Assembly: GCA_964521715.1 (NCBI GenBank)
Contig: CAZFSS010000017.1
Location: 13,740 to 77,739 of the forward strand
From: DAOVRD01 sp964521715
GTDB taxonomy: Bacteria > Planctomycetota > Brocadiia > SM23-32
DNA length: 64,000 bases
Direction of reading: 5' to 3'
The notes under the pieces were generated by a model. The model saw only the letters and a list, made by a program, of their open reading frames with translations. It had not been told where the DNA came from and did not search any database. Positions 17,037 through 25,030 of the stretch are shown here, one piece after another. How positions within the stretch are numbered: the stretch's first letter is position 1; every line of letters starts with the position of its first letter. The translations under genes and the position numbers were made by a program.

Positions 17037-18095
17037 ATGCGTACCTTCATCTCGTTTCTCGTCTTGTCTGTCCTGATGTGTGGCGTCGCGGCGTCGGCTG
17101 AGCAGGGCCAGCCGGCCACGGAAGAGCAGATCCTGCAGGAGCTGCGCGAGCTTCGCAAGGCGGTGGCTGACCTGAAGGGGGAGGTAGCAGCGCTCCAGGC
17201 GCGGATGGACAAGCAGGCCGAACCGACCCGACCCGCGTGGTCGGACTGGAGCTGGGGGAGCGACGCGTGGGACTCGCAGGCCAACTGGCAAGTTCTGGCC
17301 GAGATCAAGCTGCCGGAGAATCCCACCAAGGAACAGGCCAGAGAGTATGTTGCCGCCATCATGGCCGCGTCCCGTGACCAGAGATCCTTCTCGTCAACCG
17401 ACCCCCAGGTCCAGATGCTTGCCCGGGTCGGCCCCGAGAACGTGGACGTGCTCGTGCAGGCAGCGGGCGGGGATTTCATGGCTGACGTCCACATCGTCCC
17501 GGCAATCTGCCGACTGGCCCGTCCTGAGCACAAGGACTTGATCCTCGAAGCGCTTCCCTGTGCCCCGGAATTGGTGCAGGCAGTCATTGCGCGGGGCTGG
17601 CTGGAGGATGCAAAGGAGATACTCGTGGAGGGATTGAGGTACAATCCGGGGCACCTGCCTACGGAATGGGTGGAGGCGGTCGCCTCCTTCAAAGATCCCG
17701 ACACCTACGATGAACTGATACACTACTTCGTCTATGGCTCAGACCGGCCCGACACGTACAGAGTTATCAAGGACCTGCCGGGCATCGAGCTCTCGGACGC
17801 GGTGGCCGAGGCATGGCGCCGCTCTTCGCTGAGCGAATGGGAGGCGGCCGGCATGGCGCCCGTTGCGATCGAGTGGGGCCACCTGGACGCGCTGGCGTAC
17901 GCCGTATCCGCCCTGACCAGTACGCCTCAGGCGAACCGCCTGAGCTATGAGGTGTGGGAGCTATGGTTGGCCGTGCTCCGCCATACCGATGCGCCACGAT
18001 CCCTCGAAGGGCTCGGGCGCTGGTTCGAGGAGGACAAGGACAACCTGGTCTTCGATCCGGAGACCAAGAAGTTCCGCGTCAAGGGGGCCGAATAA
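17037..18095 (+). CDS. Exported protein with N-terminal coiled coil, function unknown
   Basis: A 352-residue protein with a Sec signal peptide (MRTFISFLVLSVLMCGVAASA, first 20 residues the hydrophobic part; cleavage probable after ASA). The mature N-terminus is a charged helix (TEEQILQELRELRKAVADLK and on to about residue 60) predicted to form a coiled coil. The remainder is helical, with regularly spaced segments that could be HEAT/TPR-like, but no repeat consensus is convincing. I do not recognise the family. ATG 17037 is preferred to GTG 17031 because the AAGGGGGG ribosome-binding site ends 6 nt before it. It stands alone behind its own promoter. Confidence 0.7.
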   Translation: MRTFISFLVLSVLMCGVAASAEQGQPATEEQILQELRELRKAVADLKGEVAALQARMDKQAEPTRPAWSDWSWGSDAWDSQANWQVLAEIKLPENPTKEQAREYVAAIMAASRDQRSFSSTDPQVQMLARVGPENVDVLVQAAGGDFMADVHIVPAICRLARPEHKDLILEALPCAPELVQAVIARGWLEDAKEILVEGLRYNPGHLPTEWVEAVASFKDPDTYDELIHYFVYGSDRPDTYRVIKDLPGIELSDAVAEAWRRSSLSEWEAAGMAPVAIEWGHLDALAYAVSALTSTPQANRLSYEVWELWLAVLRHTDAPRSLEGLGRWFEEDKDNLVFDPETKKFRVKGAE

Positions 18096-18162
18096 CGCCC
18101 GGCCCGCGCGCGTTTCAGGGGGATAGAGCAGACCCGCGGGGACGTATAGGAACGACGGCACC

Positions 18163-18384
18163 ATGATCCTGCCCGCTCCCACAGAGCCCATGACGCCCGA
18201 GGGATGGAAGGTCCTCGGCTGTCTGGTGGTCATTGTGGTCGCTCTGTTCCTGGCGGGCTCCGTCTACGTATGCGTCAGGACCGGCTTCCGCAACCCCACC
18301 GCGCTGGGGCTGCTGGGCTCGGCCGTCTTCATGGCAATGCTGGTGGGCGCCGGCTGGCACGTCATCCGCCGCTGGGTCGGCTAG
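18163..18384 (+). CDS. Small two-helix membrane protein
   Basis: A 73-residue open frame encoding two hydrophobic helices (VLGCLVVIVVALFLAGSVYV about residues 18-37, and LGLLGSAVFMAMLVGAGWHV about 47-66) joined by a short polar loop. No family is recognised. The hydrophobic pattern and the lack of another gene in the 465 bp between its neighbours favour a real gene, but the ribosome-binding site is weak and conservation is not known. Confidence 0.5.
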   Translation: MILPAPTEPMTPEGWKVLGCLVVIVVALFLAGSVYVCVRTGFRNPTALGLLGSAVFMAMLVGAGWHVIRRWVG

Positions 18385-18427
18385 CGGCCGCGGCGCACCT
18401 TACATCCCTCTGCTGCACCACCGCCGC

Positions 18428-18455
18428 TTGCATTTCCCGCGCGGCCGTGTATAAA
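18428..18455 (+). promoter_or_regulatory. Sigma-70-like promoter of the URO-D-like gene
   Basis: TTGCAT (18428-18433), 16 bp, TATAAA (18450-18455). It lies in the gap before the methyltransferase-like gene, about 105 bp upstream of its ATG. Confidence 0.45.
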
Positions 18456-18560
18456 AGCTCGCCTTGTGCGGCCGCATGTCGCCGCTGTCTTCATTCATCA
18501 TTCATAGCTCTGCACTGCCTGTCGAGGCCCGCTGTGCCCGAGAGCATCATCGATCCCGGC

Positions 18561-19697
18561 ATGGGCGAGATGACCCATCGCGAGCGGTTCCGCCGCGTGA
18601 TGCACTTCCAGAAGGTGGACCGCGTCCCGCACTGGGAGTTCGGCTACCTGGCGGAGACCGTCCAGCGCTGGCACGCGGAGGGCCTGCCCGCCCGGCTCAA
18701 TGACGACTGGTCCATCGAGGCGTACTTCGGCGTGGATCCGGTGGCGTACGTTCCTTTCCGCGACGGCCTGATCCCGCCGTTCGAGGGCGGCTACGAGCTG
18801 ATCGAGGAGCGCAAGGACTCGCGCATCGAGCGGCTGCCGGACGGTACGGTCCAGGAGGTCCAGAAGGGGGACCTCAAGACCATTCCGCATTTCATCAAGA
18901 TGCCCATCGAGAGCCGCGACGACTGGCGGCGCTTCAAGGAAAGGCTGGACCCGGAGGACCCGCGCCGCTTCGAGACGGACTACAAGGCGCTCGGCCGGAG
19001 GCTGCTGCGCTCCGATCGGCCGGTCGGCATCGGCCTGGGCTCCTACTTCGGCATCCCGCGCAACTGGATCGGGTTCGAGAAGATCTCGCTCATGGTCTAC
19101 GACGACCGCCCGCTGATCGAGGAGATCGTCGACACGCTGTCTGAAATCTACTACCGCCAGATCGAGGAGGCGCTGAGGTACGTCGAGGTGGACTTCGCGG
19201 CCGGCTGGGAGGACATCTGCTTCCGCAGCGGGCCGATGGTCAGCCCTGCCATGTTCCGTGAGATCGTCGGCCCGCGCCTGAAGCGCGTCTGCGACCTGCT
19301 GCGCGAGCACGGGTGCGACGTCATCTGGACCGACTGCGACGGGGACATCACGCAGTTGGTGCCGGTCTGGCTGGACTGCGGCGTCAACTGCATGTTCCCG
19401 CTCGAAGTGCACCCCGGCTCCGATCCCGTCAAGTACCGCAGGATGTACGGCCGGCAGATCCTGCTGCGCGGGGGAATCGCCAAGTACAGGCTGGCGGGCA
19501 GCAGGCAGGACATCCTGGACGAGCTGAAGCGCGTCGAGCACGTGGTCCACGAGGGCGGCTTCATCCCGCACGGCGACCACCGCATCCCGCAGGACGTCTC
19601 GTACGATAACTACCGGTACTACGTGCGGGAGAAGCTGGCGATGCTGGGCTGGCGGGACGACGAGGTCGCGCAGATCGAGCCGCTGCGGGGCGTCTAG
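18561..19697 (+). CDS. Uroporphyrinogen decarboxylase (URO-D)-superfamily protein, probable corrinoid-dependent methyltransferase type
   Basis: A 378-residue TIM-barrel protein of the URO-D/MtaA superfamily. It starts MGEMTHRERFRRVMHFQKVDRVPHWE-like (first residues MTHRERFRR), the usual opening of the divergent URO-D proteins abundant in Planctomycetota. The body contains WEDICFRSGPMVSPAMFREI and SDGD-like WTDCDGDITQLVPVWLDCGV, then HPGSDPVKYRRMYG. True HemE has an FPFxTLxARQ-type N-terminus, absent here, so heme synthesis is unlikely. Relatives act as methyltransferases on methylated amines, methanol or aromatic O-methyl groups via a corrinoid protein; no corrinoid protein is adjacent. The start could also be GTG 18534. 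It is convergent with the HgdB-like gene. Confidence 0.82.
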   Translation: MGEMTHRERFRRVMHFQKVDRVPHWEFGYLAETVQRWHAEGLPARLNDDWSIEAYFGVDPVAYVPFRDGLIPPFEGGYELIEERKDSRIERLPDGTVQEVQKGDLKTIPHFIKMPIESRDDWRRFKERLDPEDPRRFETDYKALGRRLLRSDRPVGIGLGSYFGIPRNWIGFEKISLMVYDDRPLIEEIVDTLSEIYYRQIEEALRYVEVDFAAGWEDICFRSGPMVSPAMFREIVGPRLKRVCDLLREHGCDVIWTDCDGDITQLVPVWLDCGVNCMFPLEVHPGSDPVKYRRMYGRQILLRGGIAKYRLAGSRQDILDELKRVEHVVHEGGFIPHGDHRIPQDVSYDNYRYYVREKLAMLGWRDDEVAQIEPLRGV

Positions 19698-19765
19698 AGG
19701 GGGTGCGCCACGGGCACGCGGTGCCGGTCCGAGCCGGCAGCCTGGCCGGGCCGGCAATCCTGCGC

Positions 19766-20815
19766 TCAGTCAGGCGTCTTTGCCTGTTTCCTGGCCGCCA
19801 GCATCTGGACGAAGGCTTCCAGCCGCGTCTGCAACTGGCCGGACAGAGGCTCCGGCCGGTCCGCCTCCAGAGTCAGCACCGGCACCGGCACGTGCCGCCG
19901 GATGATGCGATCCTCTATCCGCCGGTGGCAGAAGCTCTGCACGTAGTGGATCAGTCCGTCCAGCCGCCGGCGCCCGCATTCGGCCCGGATGTCTGCAATC
20001 CGCGGGAAGACGCCGTAGGGATACGTGTAGCGGGTGTACTGCTCGGCCAATGAGCCGGCGGGCTCGAGCATGGCGAACTGCCGCTCCGTCTCGTTGTAGA
20101 CGACCAGGGCGCCCATCTCTTCGAGGAACGGGTACATCTCCGGCACGATGGGCGGGATGCCGCACACGCCGAGGCGGACGTCGTGCTGGATCGGCGGCCG
20201 GCCGCCGGCGGCCTCAACGAACGCCTCGGCTTCCGCCCGGTACCGCTCCGGAGCTGCGCACAAGTCGCTTGCGCTTACGAGCCACAGGTGGTTCTCCAGC
20301 CCCGTGACTCTCGCCTCCTGCCAGCTCAGGCGGTCGATCCGGGCGGCCAGCGCCCGCGTCGGCGCCAGCCGTTCGCGCCATGCCTCGGCTTCCTTGACCT
20401 TGCAGCCCAACGCGTCGGCCAGGTCTTGGACGGCTCGCGCCATCTCGCCGGGGTCCTGGAGCCGGGGGTAGTCGAACGCGACGCAGCGCACGCCTTCATC
20501 GGTCAGCACTTCGAGGAGCGCCTCCGTGTTGCTGCAGTCGCCCCGGGTCACGCCGAGGACCGTCCTGATGCCCAGGCGCCGAGCCGCGCCGTAGATGCCC
20601 TTGATCCAGCAGCAGCACGTGCGCGGGAAGCCCGACCGCTCCGCCTTGTCTACGAGTCCCAGCGGGTCGGGATGGCTGATGAACAGGTTGTTCAGGTCGA
20701 CGGGGATGAGGCCGGCCGCGTAGACGACCTCGATGGGCACCGTGGTGGTGATGCCCACCGCCTGCTCGGGCGGCAGGCTCTCGGGCAAAGGGGGCGGCAG
20801 CATAGGCTCTACCAT
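19766..20815 (-). CDS. 2-hydroxyacyl-CoA dehydratase (HgdB/BcrC)-like protein
   Basis: A 349-residue protein resembling the D-component subunits of 2-hydroxyacyl-CoA dehydratases and benzoyl-CoA reductase, which carry [4Fe-4S] clusters. Cysteines that could bind a cluster occur in PRTCCCWIKGIYG (about residue 67), TRGDCSNTEALLEVL (about 91) and SFCHRRIEDR (about 302). Two such subunits normally form a heterodimer and need an ATP-dependent activator (HgdC); here only one subunit is present and no activator is adjacent. Members of this single-subunit type occur widely and their reactions are undefined. The start has AGGAG 9 nt upstream and its own likely promoter at 20913-20941. Neighbours (URO-D-like protein, DUF362 ferredoxin) also belong to anaerobic metabolism. 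Confidence 0.78.
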   Translation of the reverse strand: MVEPMLPPPLPESLPPEQAVGITTTVPIEVVYAAGLIPVDLNNLFISHPDPLGLVDKAERSGFPRTCCCWIKGIYGAARRLGIRTVLGVTRGDCSNTEALLEVLTDEGVRCVAFDYPRLQDPGEMARAVQDLADALGCKVKEAEAWRERLAPTRALAARIDRLSWQEARVTGLENHLWLVSASDLCAAPERYRAEAEAFVEAAGGRPPIQHDVRLGVCGIPPIVPEMYPFLEEMGALVVYNETERQFAMLEPAGSLAEQYTRYTYPYGVFPRIADIRAECGRRRLDGLIHYVQSFCHRRIEDRIIRRHVPVPVLTLEADRPEPLSGQLQTRLEAFVQMLAARKQAKTPD

Positions 20816-20912
20816 GAGGCGGCTCCTGCGCTCGCACCTTGCTCCGCGTCCGGGCCGGACCGGCGGACACGTGCGAGCCGGCCTCCCGCGCGGAGCGGCG
20901 GTGCGGCACGTC

Positions 20913-20941
20913 ATTGTAGGGCGTCCGGCCGGCGCGTCCAA
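20913..20941 (-). promoter_or_regulatory. Candidate promoter of the HgdB-like gene
   Basis: Minus-strand TACAAT (20918-20913) preceded 17 bp upstream by TTGGAC (20941-20936). The -10 is good, the -35 weak. It lies 98 bp upstream of the start codon and faces away from the tRNA-Leu promoter. Confidence 0.4.
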
Positions 20942-20972
20942 GGGCAACCGGGGCCCCGCCGGGCCGCACGCC

Positions 20973-21001
20973 TTGACTTCGGCGCGCCGCTCAACTACAT
21001 T
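20973..21001 (+). promoter_or_regulatory. Promoter of tRNA-Leu
   Basis: TTGACT (20973-20978), 17 bp, TACATT (20996-21001), ending 43 bp before the mature tRNA 5' end. Confidence 0.6.
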
Positions 21002-21044
21002 GGGTCCGAGTGGGTCGCGTTGGCGGCCGGCGGCCCATGCGGGT

Positions 21045-21135
21045 GCCAGAGTGGCGGAATGGGCATACGCGCCGGTTTCAAAAACCGGTGGGCCTCTAAA
21101 AGCCCCTGTGGGTTCGAGTCCCACCTCTGGCACCA
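21045..21135 (+). tRNA. tRNA-Leu (anticodon CAA)
   Basis: A 91 nt class II tRNA. The acceptor stem GCCAGAG pairs perfectly with CTCTGGC; the discriminator is A and CCA is encoded. The D arm begins TGGCGGAATGGG, as in leucine tRNAs. The anticodon stem CCGGT/ACCGG encloses the loop TTCAAAA, giving CAA, which reads UUG. A long variable arm (GGGCCT...AGCCCC) and the T loop GGTTCGAGTCC complete the fold. The DUF362 gene starts 53 bp downstream. Confidence 0.95.
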
Positions 21136-21188
21136 CTTCTTGCCGTCCACTGGATTGACTGCATTCCCATGCGAAGGGGCTATGTGGC

Positions 21189-22256
21189 ATGGCCAGCAAA
21201 GTCTTCTACTCGAAGTTCAGCGGCAGAGAGACTGAGGCATCCATCTGCAAGAAGACGCGGGGGCTGTTCCGTGCGGCAGGTTTCGCCGACTTCACGGCCC
21301 ACGCCGCCCGGACGGGGATCAAGACGCACTTCGGCGAGCGCGGCAACGACAGCTTCGTGCCTCCGGCATTCGTCAAGGCCGTCGTGGACGAGGTGCGCGC
21401 CTCCGGAGGCGAGCCGTGCCTGATCGAGACGTCCACGCTCTACCGCGGCCAGCGGCACAACGCCGTGGACCACTTCAACCTGGCCATGGAGCACGGCTTC
21501 GGGCCCGAAACGATGGGCTGCCCGCTTCTGTTCATGGACGGCCTTCGCGGCAACCTCCACGTCGAGGTCAGGGTGGGGCTGAAGCACTGTAAGACGGTGG
21601 CCGTCGCCGGCGATTTCACGCTCATGCCCTCCGCCGTCGTTGTGACGCACCTGACGGGCCACATGCTGGGCGGGCTCGGCGGCGCCATCAAAAACGTGGC
21701 GATGGGCCTGGCCTCCCGCGCCGGCAAGCTGCGCCAGCACTCCGACGGCAGGCCTGAAGTGAACGAGCCCAGGTGCACCTCCTGCGGCACGTGCGCTCGT
21801 TGGTGCCCGGAGGACGCCATAACGGTCGAGGACAAGGCGCAGATCAACTACGATCGCTGCATCGGCTGTGGGGAGTGCGTGGCCGTCTGCCCCGTCGGCG
21901 CCGTGGGCTTCGACTGGGACTGTCCGCCGGAGACCTTCAACGAGAAGATGGCGGAGTACGCTTGCGGCATCCTCAAGGGTAAGGAAGGGCGCGTCGGTTT
22001 CATCACCTTCATGCATCGGATCACCGCCCAATGCAACTGCATGGGGGAGAAGGGCGAAAGCGTCTGCGCCGACCTGGGCATCCTGGCGTCACGGGACATC
22101 GTGGCCATTGACCAGGCGGCCGTTGACCTGGTCAACGAGGCGCACGGCGGCGATCTGTTCGAGGAGATGTGGCCCCGCAAGCATTACGGCGCGCAGCTCT
22201 CCTATGCGGAGGAGATCGGCCTCGGCAGCCGCAAGTACGACCTGATCGACGTCTGA
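21189..22256 (+). CDS. DUF362-domain iron-sulfur protein
   Basis: A 355-residue protein with an N-terminal DUF362 domain (about residues 1-190) followed by two ferredoxin-type [4Fe-4S] motifs, CTSCGTCARWCP (about 197) and CIGCGECVAVCP (about 221), and a C-terminal tail with a CNCMGEKGESVC cysteine cluster. DUF362 ferredoxins are common in anaerobes and in Planctomycetota; they are presumed to carry electrons, but no reaction is established. The ATG at 21189 follows the tRNA-Leu gene with no clear promoter between, so it could be read through from the tRNA promoter. Together with the HgdB-like protein across the divergent gap it gives the region a low-potential redox theme. Confidence 0.85.
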   Translation: MASKVFYSKFSGRETEASICKKTRGLFRAAGFADFTAHAARTGIKTHFGERGNDSFVPPAFVKAVVDEVRASGGEPCLIETSTLYRGQRHNAVDHFNLAMEHGFGPETMGCPLLFMDGLRGNLHVEVRVGLKHCKTVAVAGDFTLMPSAVVVTHLTGHMLGGLGGAIKNVAMGLASRAGKLRQHSDGRPEVNEPRCTSCGTCARWCPEDAITVEDKAQINYDRCIGCGECVAVCPVGAVGFDWDCPPETFNEKMAEYACGILKGKEGRVGFITFMHRITAQCNCMGEKGESVCADLGILASRDIVAIDQAAVDLVNEAHGGDLFEEMWPRKHYGAQLSYAEEIGLGSRKYDLIDV

Positions 22257-22346
22257 GCCTCGCTGGGCGCTCCTGGCATCAGGCCGGCCGCTGGCGGGCG
22301 CCTGTCGGCTGCGGGCTCTCGCCTTTCCGCTTCTCCGGGGGATGCC

Positions 22347-23351
22347 GTGGCCAGGTACGTAAAGACCCGGTGCACCACCGATCCCGCCTACGGCTGCCCT
22401 CCCGCTGAGCGCGAGCTGGACGAATACGTCCGATGGGGCGTTGTCATCCTGGACAAGCCGGCCGGTCCCACCTCCCACGGGGCCGCGGACGCCGTGCGCC
22501 GCCTGCTGGGCGCGTCCAGGGCGGGCCACGGCGGCACGCTCGATCCAGCGGTGACGGGCGTGCTGCCCGTCCTCCTGGATAAGAGCACGCGGGCGGCCGG
22601 CCTCCTGCTCGGCTGCGACAAGGCATACTCGGGCGTGATGGCGCTGCACGGCGACGTTGCGGACGAGGAGCTTGAGGACGCACTGGGCGGGTTCCGGGGC
22701 GTCGTCGAGCAGTTGCCGCCCAGACGCAGCCGCGTCAAGCGCGCACCGCGGCAACGCCGTGTGCATGCCTTCGAGATCACGGGGCGCCAGGGGCGCCGGG
22801 CCGAGTTCACGGTCCGCTGCCAGGGCGGGACGTACGTGCGCAAGCTCGTCCACGACCTCGGCCAGGAGCTCGGCTGCGGTGCACACATGTTCGAGCTGCG
22901 GCGGACCCAGTCCGGCCCCTTCGCCCTCGAGGACTGTGCGACCATGGCGGCGCTTGAGGGTGCGTGTGCCCTGGCCGGCGCAGCCCGCGAGGAGGCGCTG
23001 CGGCGGCTGGTGCGGCCGGTGGAGGACGTCGTGATCCGGCTCCTGCCGCAGGTGTGCATGGGGGACGGCGCCGTGCGGAGCATCTGCGACGGGTTCCCGC
23101 TGGCCGTTCCGGGCGTGTGCGAGCTGGACGAGTTCGCCAAAGACGCCCCCGTGGCGGCCATGACGATGAAGGGGGAGCTGGTGGGGATCGGCAAGGCGCT
23201 GCTGGATTCGGACACGATACGGGCCGGGCAGAGGGGGCTGGCGGTGGCCGTGCACACGGTCCTGATCGACCGCGACGCGTATCCGAGGTGGCGGCGGGAC
23301 GGTGCTGGCCGGCCGGATGCGGAGGGCAACCGGAGCGCCGGCGAGGGCTGA
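22347..23351 (+). CDS. Archaeal-type Cbf5/TruB tRNA or rRNA pseudouridine synthase with PUA domain
   Basis: A 334-residue TruB-superfamily enzyme whose wording is that of archaeal Cbf5 rather than bacterial TruB. It has RELDEYVRWGVVILDKPAG (about 22-40), the catalytic motif GHGGTLDPAVTGVLPV with Asp66, LHGDVADEELEDAL, PPRRSRVKRAPRQRRVHAFE, GGTYVRKLVHDLG and GAHMFELRRTQSGPF. The C-terminus is a PUA domain (about 225-310) ending VLIDRDAYPRW, as in Cbf5. Archaeal Cbf5 makes pseudouridine guided by H/ACA RNA with Nop10, Gar1 and L7Ae, or alone at tRNA position 55. None of the partners is nearby, so it may serve as the tRNA Psi55 enzyme here. Start is GTG with GGGGGA five bases upstream. It ends just before the DUF502 operon promoter. 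Confidence 0.88.
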   Translation: MARYVKTRCTTDPAYGCPPAERELDEYVRWGVVILDKPAGPTSHGAADAVRRLLGASRAGHGGTLDPAVTGVLPVLLDKSTRAAGLLLGCDKAYSGVMALHGDVADEELEDALGGFRGVVEQLPPRRSRVKRAPRQRRVHAFEITGRQGRRAEFTVRCQGGTYVRKLVHDLGQELGCGAHMFELRRTQSGPFALEDCATMAALEGACALAGAAREEALRRLVRPVEDVVIRLLPQVCMGDGAVRSICDGFPLAVPGVCELDEFAKDAPVAAMTMKGELVGIGKALLDSDTIRAGQRGLAVAVHTVLIDRDAYPRWRRDGAGRPDAEGNRSAGEG

Positions 23352-23362
23352 GGGGGTTCTGC

Positions 23363-23391
23363 TTGACGGCGTTCCGATGGGCCGGTAGAAT
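23363..23391 (+). promoter_or_regulatory. Sigma-70-like promoter of the DUF502-hpf-pts operon
   Basis: TTGACG (23363-23368), 17 bp, TAGAAT (23386-23391); each hexamer is a 5 of 6 match. It lies 64 bp before the DUF502 ATG and is the only clear promoter before ptsI. Confidence 0.6.
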
Positions 23392-23455
23392 CGTGAGTTG
23401 CCCATCTCTGCGTTTCGGCGGGCGCGGAGGGGCGCAGGGAGCCGAGAGGGCGTAA

Positions 23456-24049
23456 ATGGCGAGGACTGATTCCACTGACGATTTCACAGGCAGTCTCCTC
23501 ACCGCGTTGGCCGTGCTCTTCCCTGTCCTCATAACGGTCTTCCTGCTGAGCTGGCTGTATCACCAGATGGACGTCTCAGTGGGGGAGCGGACCAACGCGC
23601 TGTGCCGCGAGGTGCTGGTACGCAATCGGAGTCTGTTCGTCGCGGTCTTCCCCGGAGTTTCGGGCGGGGAGTTGGAGGACGCGGCCGCCCGCCGCGCTTA
23701 CGCGGAGCAGCATTTTCCACGCTTTGTGGGGGTGTTGTTGGGTCTGGTGGCGGCAGCCGTGCTTGTGTACCTGATTGGGCGCTCGCTGCGCGCCTACATC
23801 GGGGCTCGCGCCATGCGCGCGGTTGACCGGTTCTTCGAGCGGCTCCCCCTGATAAAGGCAATCTACCCGCACGCAAGGCACCTGGGAGACCTGCTGTTCG
23901 GCCAGTCGGAGCGGCGGCGTTTCATCACGGCCGGCATACTGGTCGGCGAGCAGGCGCGTTCCGGCACACCGGCCCTGGCCGGTGTCTACGGCGAGTCCGG
24001 CGAAGGGCAGACCCGGGGCGACTCGACCGGGTCCGGTGACGCGTGTTGA
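23456..24049 (+). CDS. DUF502-family membrane protein with an atypical C-terminus
   Basis: A 197-residue inner-membrane protein. The DUF502 layout is visible: helix 1 (LLTALAVLFPVLITVFLLSW), a polar segment, helix 2 (FVGVLLGLVAAAVLVYLIGR), then the family phrase VDRFFERLPLIKAIYPHARHL followed by LLFGQSERRRF (parts of it). In typical members this leads into a conserved EYP(R/K)xGIW...GFVTG domain. Here it gives way after residue 160 to a short glycine-rich tail, and neither other frame restores the missing motif, so this looks like a truncated or diverged version rather than a sequencing frameshift. It is the first gene of a probable operon with hpf and the PTS genes. Its function is unknown. 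Confidence 0.75.
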   Translation: MARTDSTDDFTGSLLTALAVLFPVLITVFLLSWLYHQMDVSVGERTNALCREVLVRNRSLFVAVFPGVSGGELEDAAARRAYAEQHFPRFVGVLLGLVAAAVLVYLIGRSLRAYIGARAMRAVDRFFERLPLIKAIYPHARHLGDLLFGQSERRRFITAGILVGEQARSGTPALAGVYGESGEGQTRGDSTGSGDAC

Positions 24050-24083
24050 GGGATGCACTGCTCGGTGAAAGGGCTTTGAGAAC

Positions 24084-24416
24084 GTGGATGTCGAGATAAC
24101 GGGAAGGCATGTCCGGGTCACTGCGGCGATGGACAGGCACATTCGGCAGCACATCGAGAAGCTGCCGCGGCTTGACGAGAAGATCCAGTACCTGACTGTC
24201 ACCCTGGAGGTGGACTCCGGGGATCAGCTTGTCGAGATCATTGCCAAGTGCCATCGGGCGGACCTGGTGGCGGAGGCCAGAGGCCACGATATGTACGAGT
24301 CCATCGACGAGGCCTTCGCCAAGATGGAGCGCCAGATCACCCGCTACCATGACAAGCTGGTCAATCACCGGGGCCGCCAGGGCCAGCGCGGCCCGGAGGT
24401 GGGCGCGGCGCCGTGA
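24084..24416 (+). CDS. hpf: Ribosome hibernation-promoting factor, short form (HPF/YfiA family)
   Basis: A 110-residue S30AE-family protein, the short form without the C-terminal dimerisation domain. It reads DVEITGRHVRVTAAMDRHI, then EIIAKCHRADLVAEARG and DMYESIDEAFAKMERQI, matching the beta-alpha-beta fold that occupies the decoding and A-site region of resting 30S subunits. The start is GTG at 24084, 34 bp after the DUF502 stop. It precedes ptsN, recalling the hpf-ptsN order of the rpoN region in Proteobacteria, though rpoN itself is not here. Confidence 0.92.
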   Translation: MDVEITGRHVRVTAAMDRHIRQHIEKLPRLDEKIQYLTVTLEVDSGDQLVEIIAKCHRADLVAEARGHDMYESIDEAFAKMERQITRYHDKLVNHRGRQGQRGPEVGAAP

Positions 24417-24522
24417 AGCGTCCGAGTGGGCGTTGCGCATCCGTCTGGCGGCGGACCGGCGGGCAGTGCCGGCGGCCGGCGTTGCGTCTGTTTCCTGTGG
24501 TCTTCTGGGCGGAGCGGGCGCT

Positions 24523-24984
24523 GTGGGCCTGACCGATTACCTCCACAAGGAAGCGATGTGCATGGACCTGGAGTCGCGGCAGCGCGACGACGCGATCCGT
24601 GCGTTGCTTGACCAACTCGTTGAGGCGGAGCTCATTGACGCGGAGCTCCTGGAGCCGGCGCTCAAGGCGGTTCTGGACAGAGAGAGGGTCGGCAGCACCG
24701 CCATCGGCAGAGGCGTGGCGGTGCCGCACGCGAGGCTGGAGGGCATCGAGCAGATCCTGGTGGCGTTCGGTTACAGCTCAGCTGGCGTGTCGTTCCACGC
24801 CCTGGACGGCGAGCCCGTCCATCAGATCTTCCTGGTGATGGCCCCCAACGGAAGCGCGGGGGAGTACATCGAAGTGATGGAGCGCATCACCCGGCTGATC
24901 CAGGATCAGGACTTCCGGCGCTTTGTGGGCCGCGCTCGTCGTCCCTCGGAGGTCATCGACCTGATCGAGGAGATGGACTTGTAG
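24523..24984 (+). CDS. ptsN: PTS EIIA-type phosphocarrier, PtsN-like
   Basis: A 153-residue fructose/mannitol-type EIIA domain. It opens with LTDYLHKEAMCMDLESRQRD, the usual start of PtsN proteins, and has the phosphorylatable histidine in GRGVAVPHARLEGI. GTG at 24523 is chosen because it lies immediately before the conserved N-terminus and has GGAG upstream; the frame is open much further upstream without similarity. It stands between hpf and the HPr and EI genes and there is no EIIB or EIIC domain nearby. This suggests a regulatory (nitrogen-type) PTS that senses PEP rather than transporting sugar. Confidence 0.9.
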   Translation: MGLTDYLHKEAMCMDLESRQRDDAIRALLDQLVEAELIDAELLEPALKAVLDRERVGSTAIGRGVAVPHARLEGIEQILVAFGYSSAGVSFHALDGEPVHQIFLVMAPNGSAGEYIEVMERITRLIQDQDFRRFVGRARRPSEVIDLIEEMDL

Positions 24985-25030
24985 GCGGAGGACGTGCCCG
25001 AGCCCGGGGGCGCGCCGCCAGCGGGAAGGG

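Noticed and set aside
22257..22346. H/ACA guide RNA beside the Cbf5-type gene
   Set aside because: The 90 bp gap lacks an ACA box and a kink-turn pattern.
23900..24049. Frameshift in the DUF502 gene
   Set aside because: The missing C-terminal motif is not found in either other frame, so a simple indel would not restore it.
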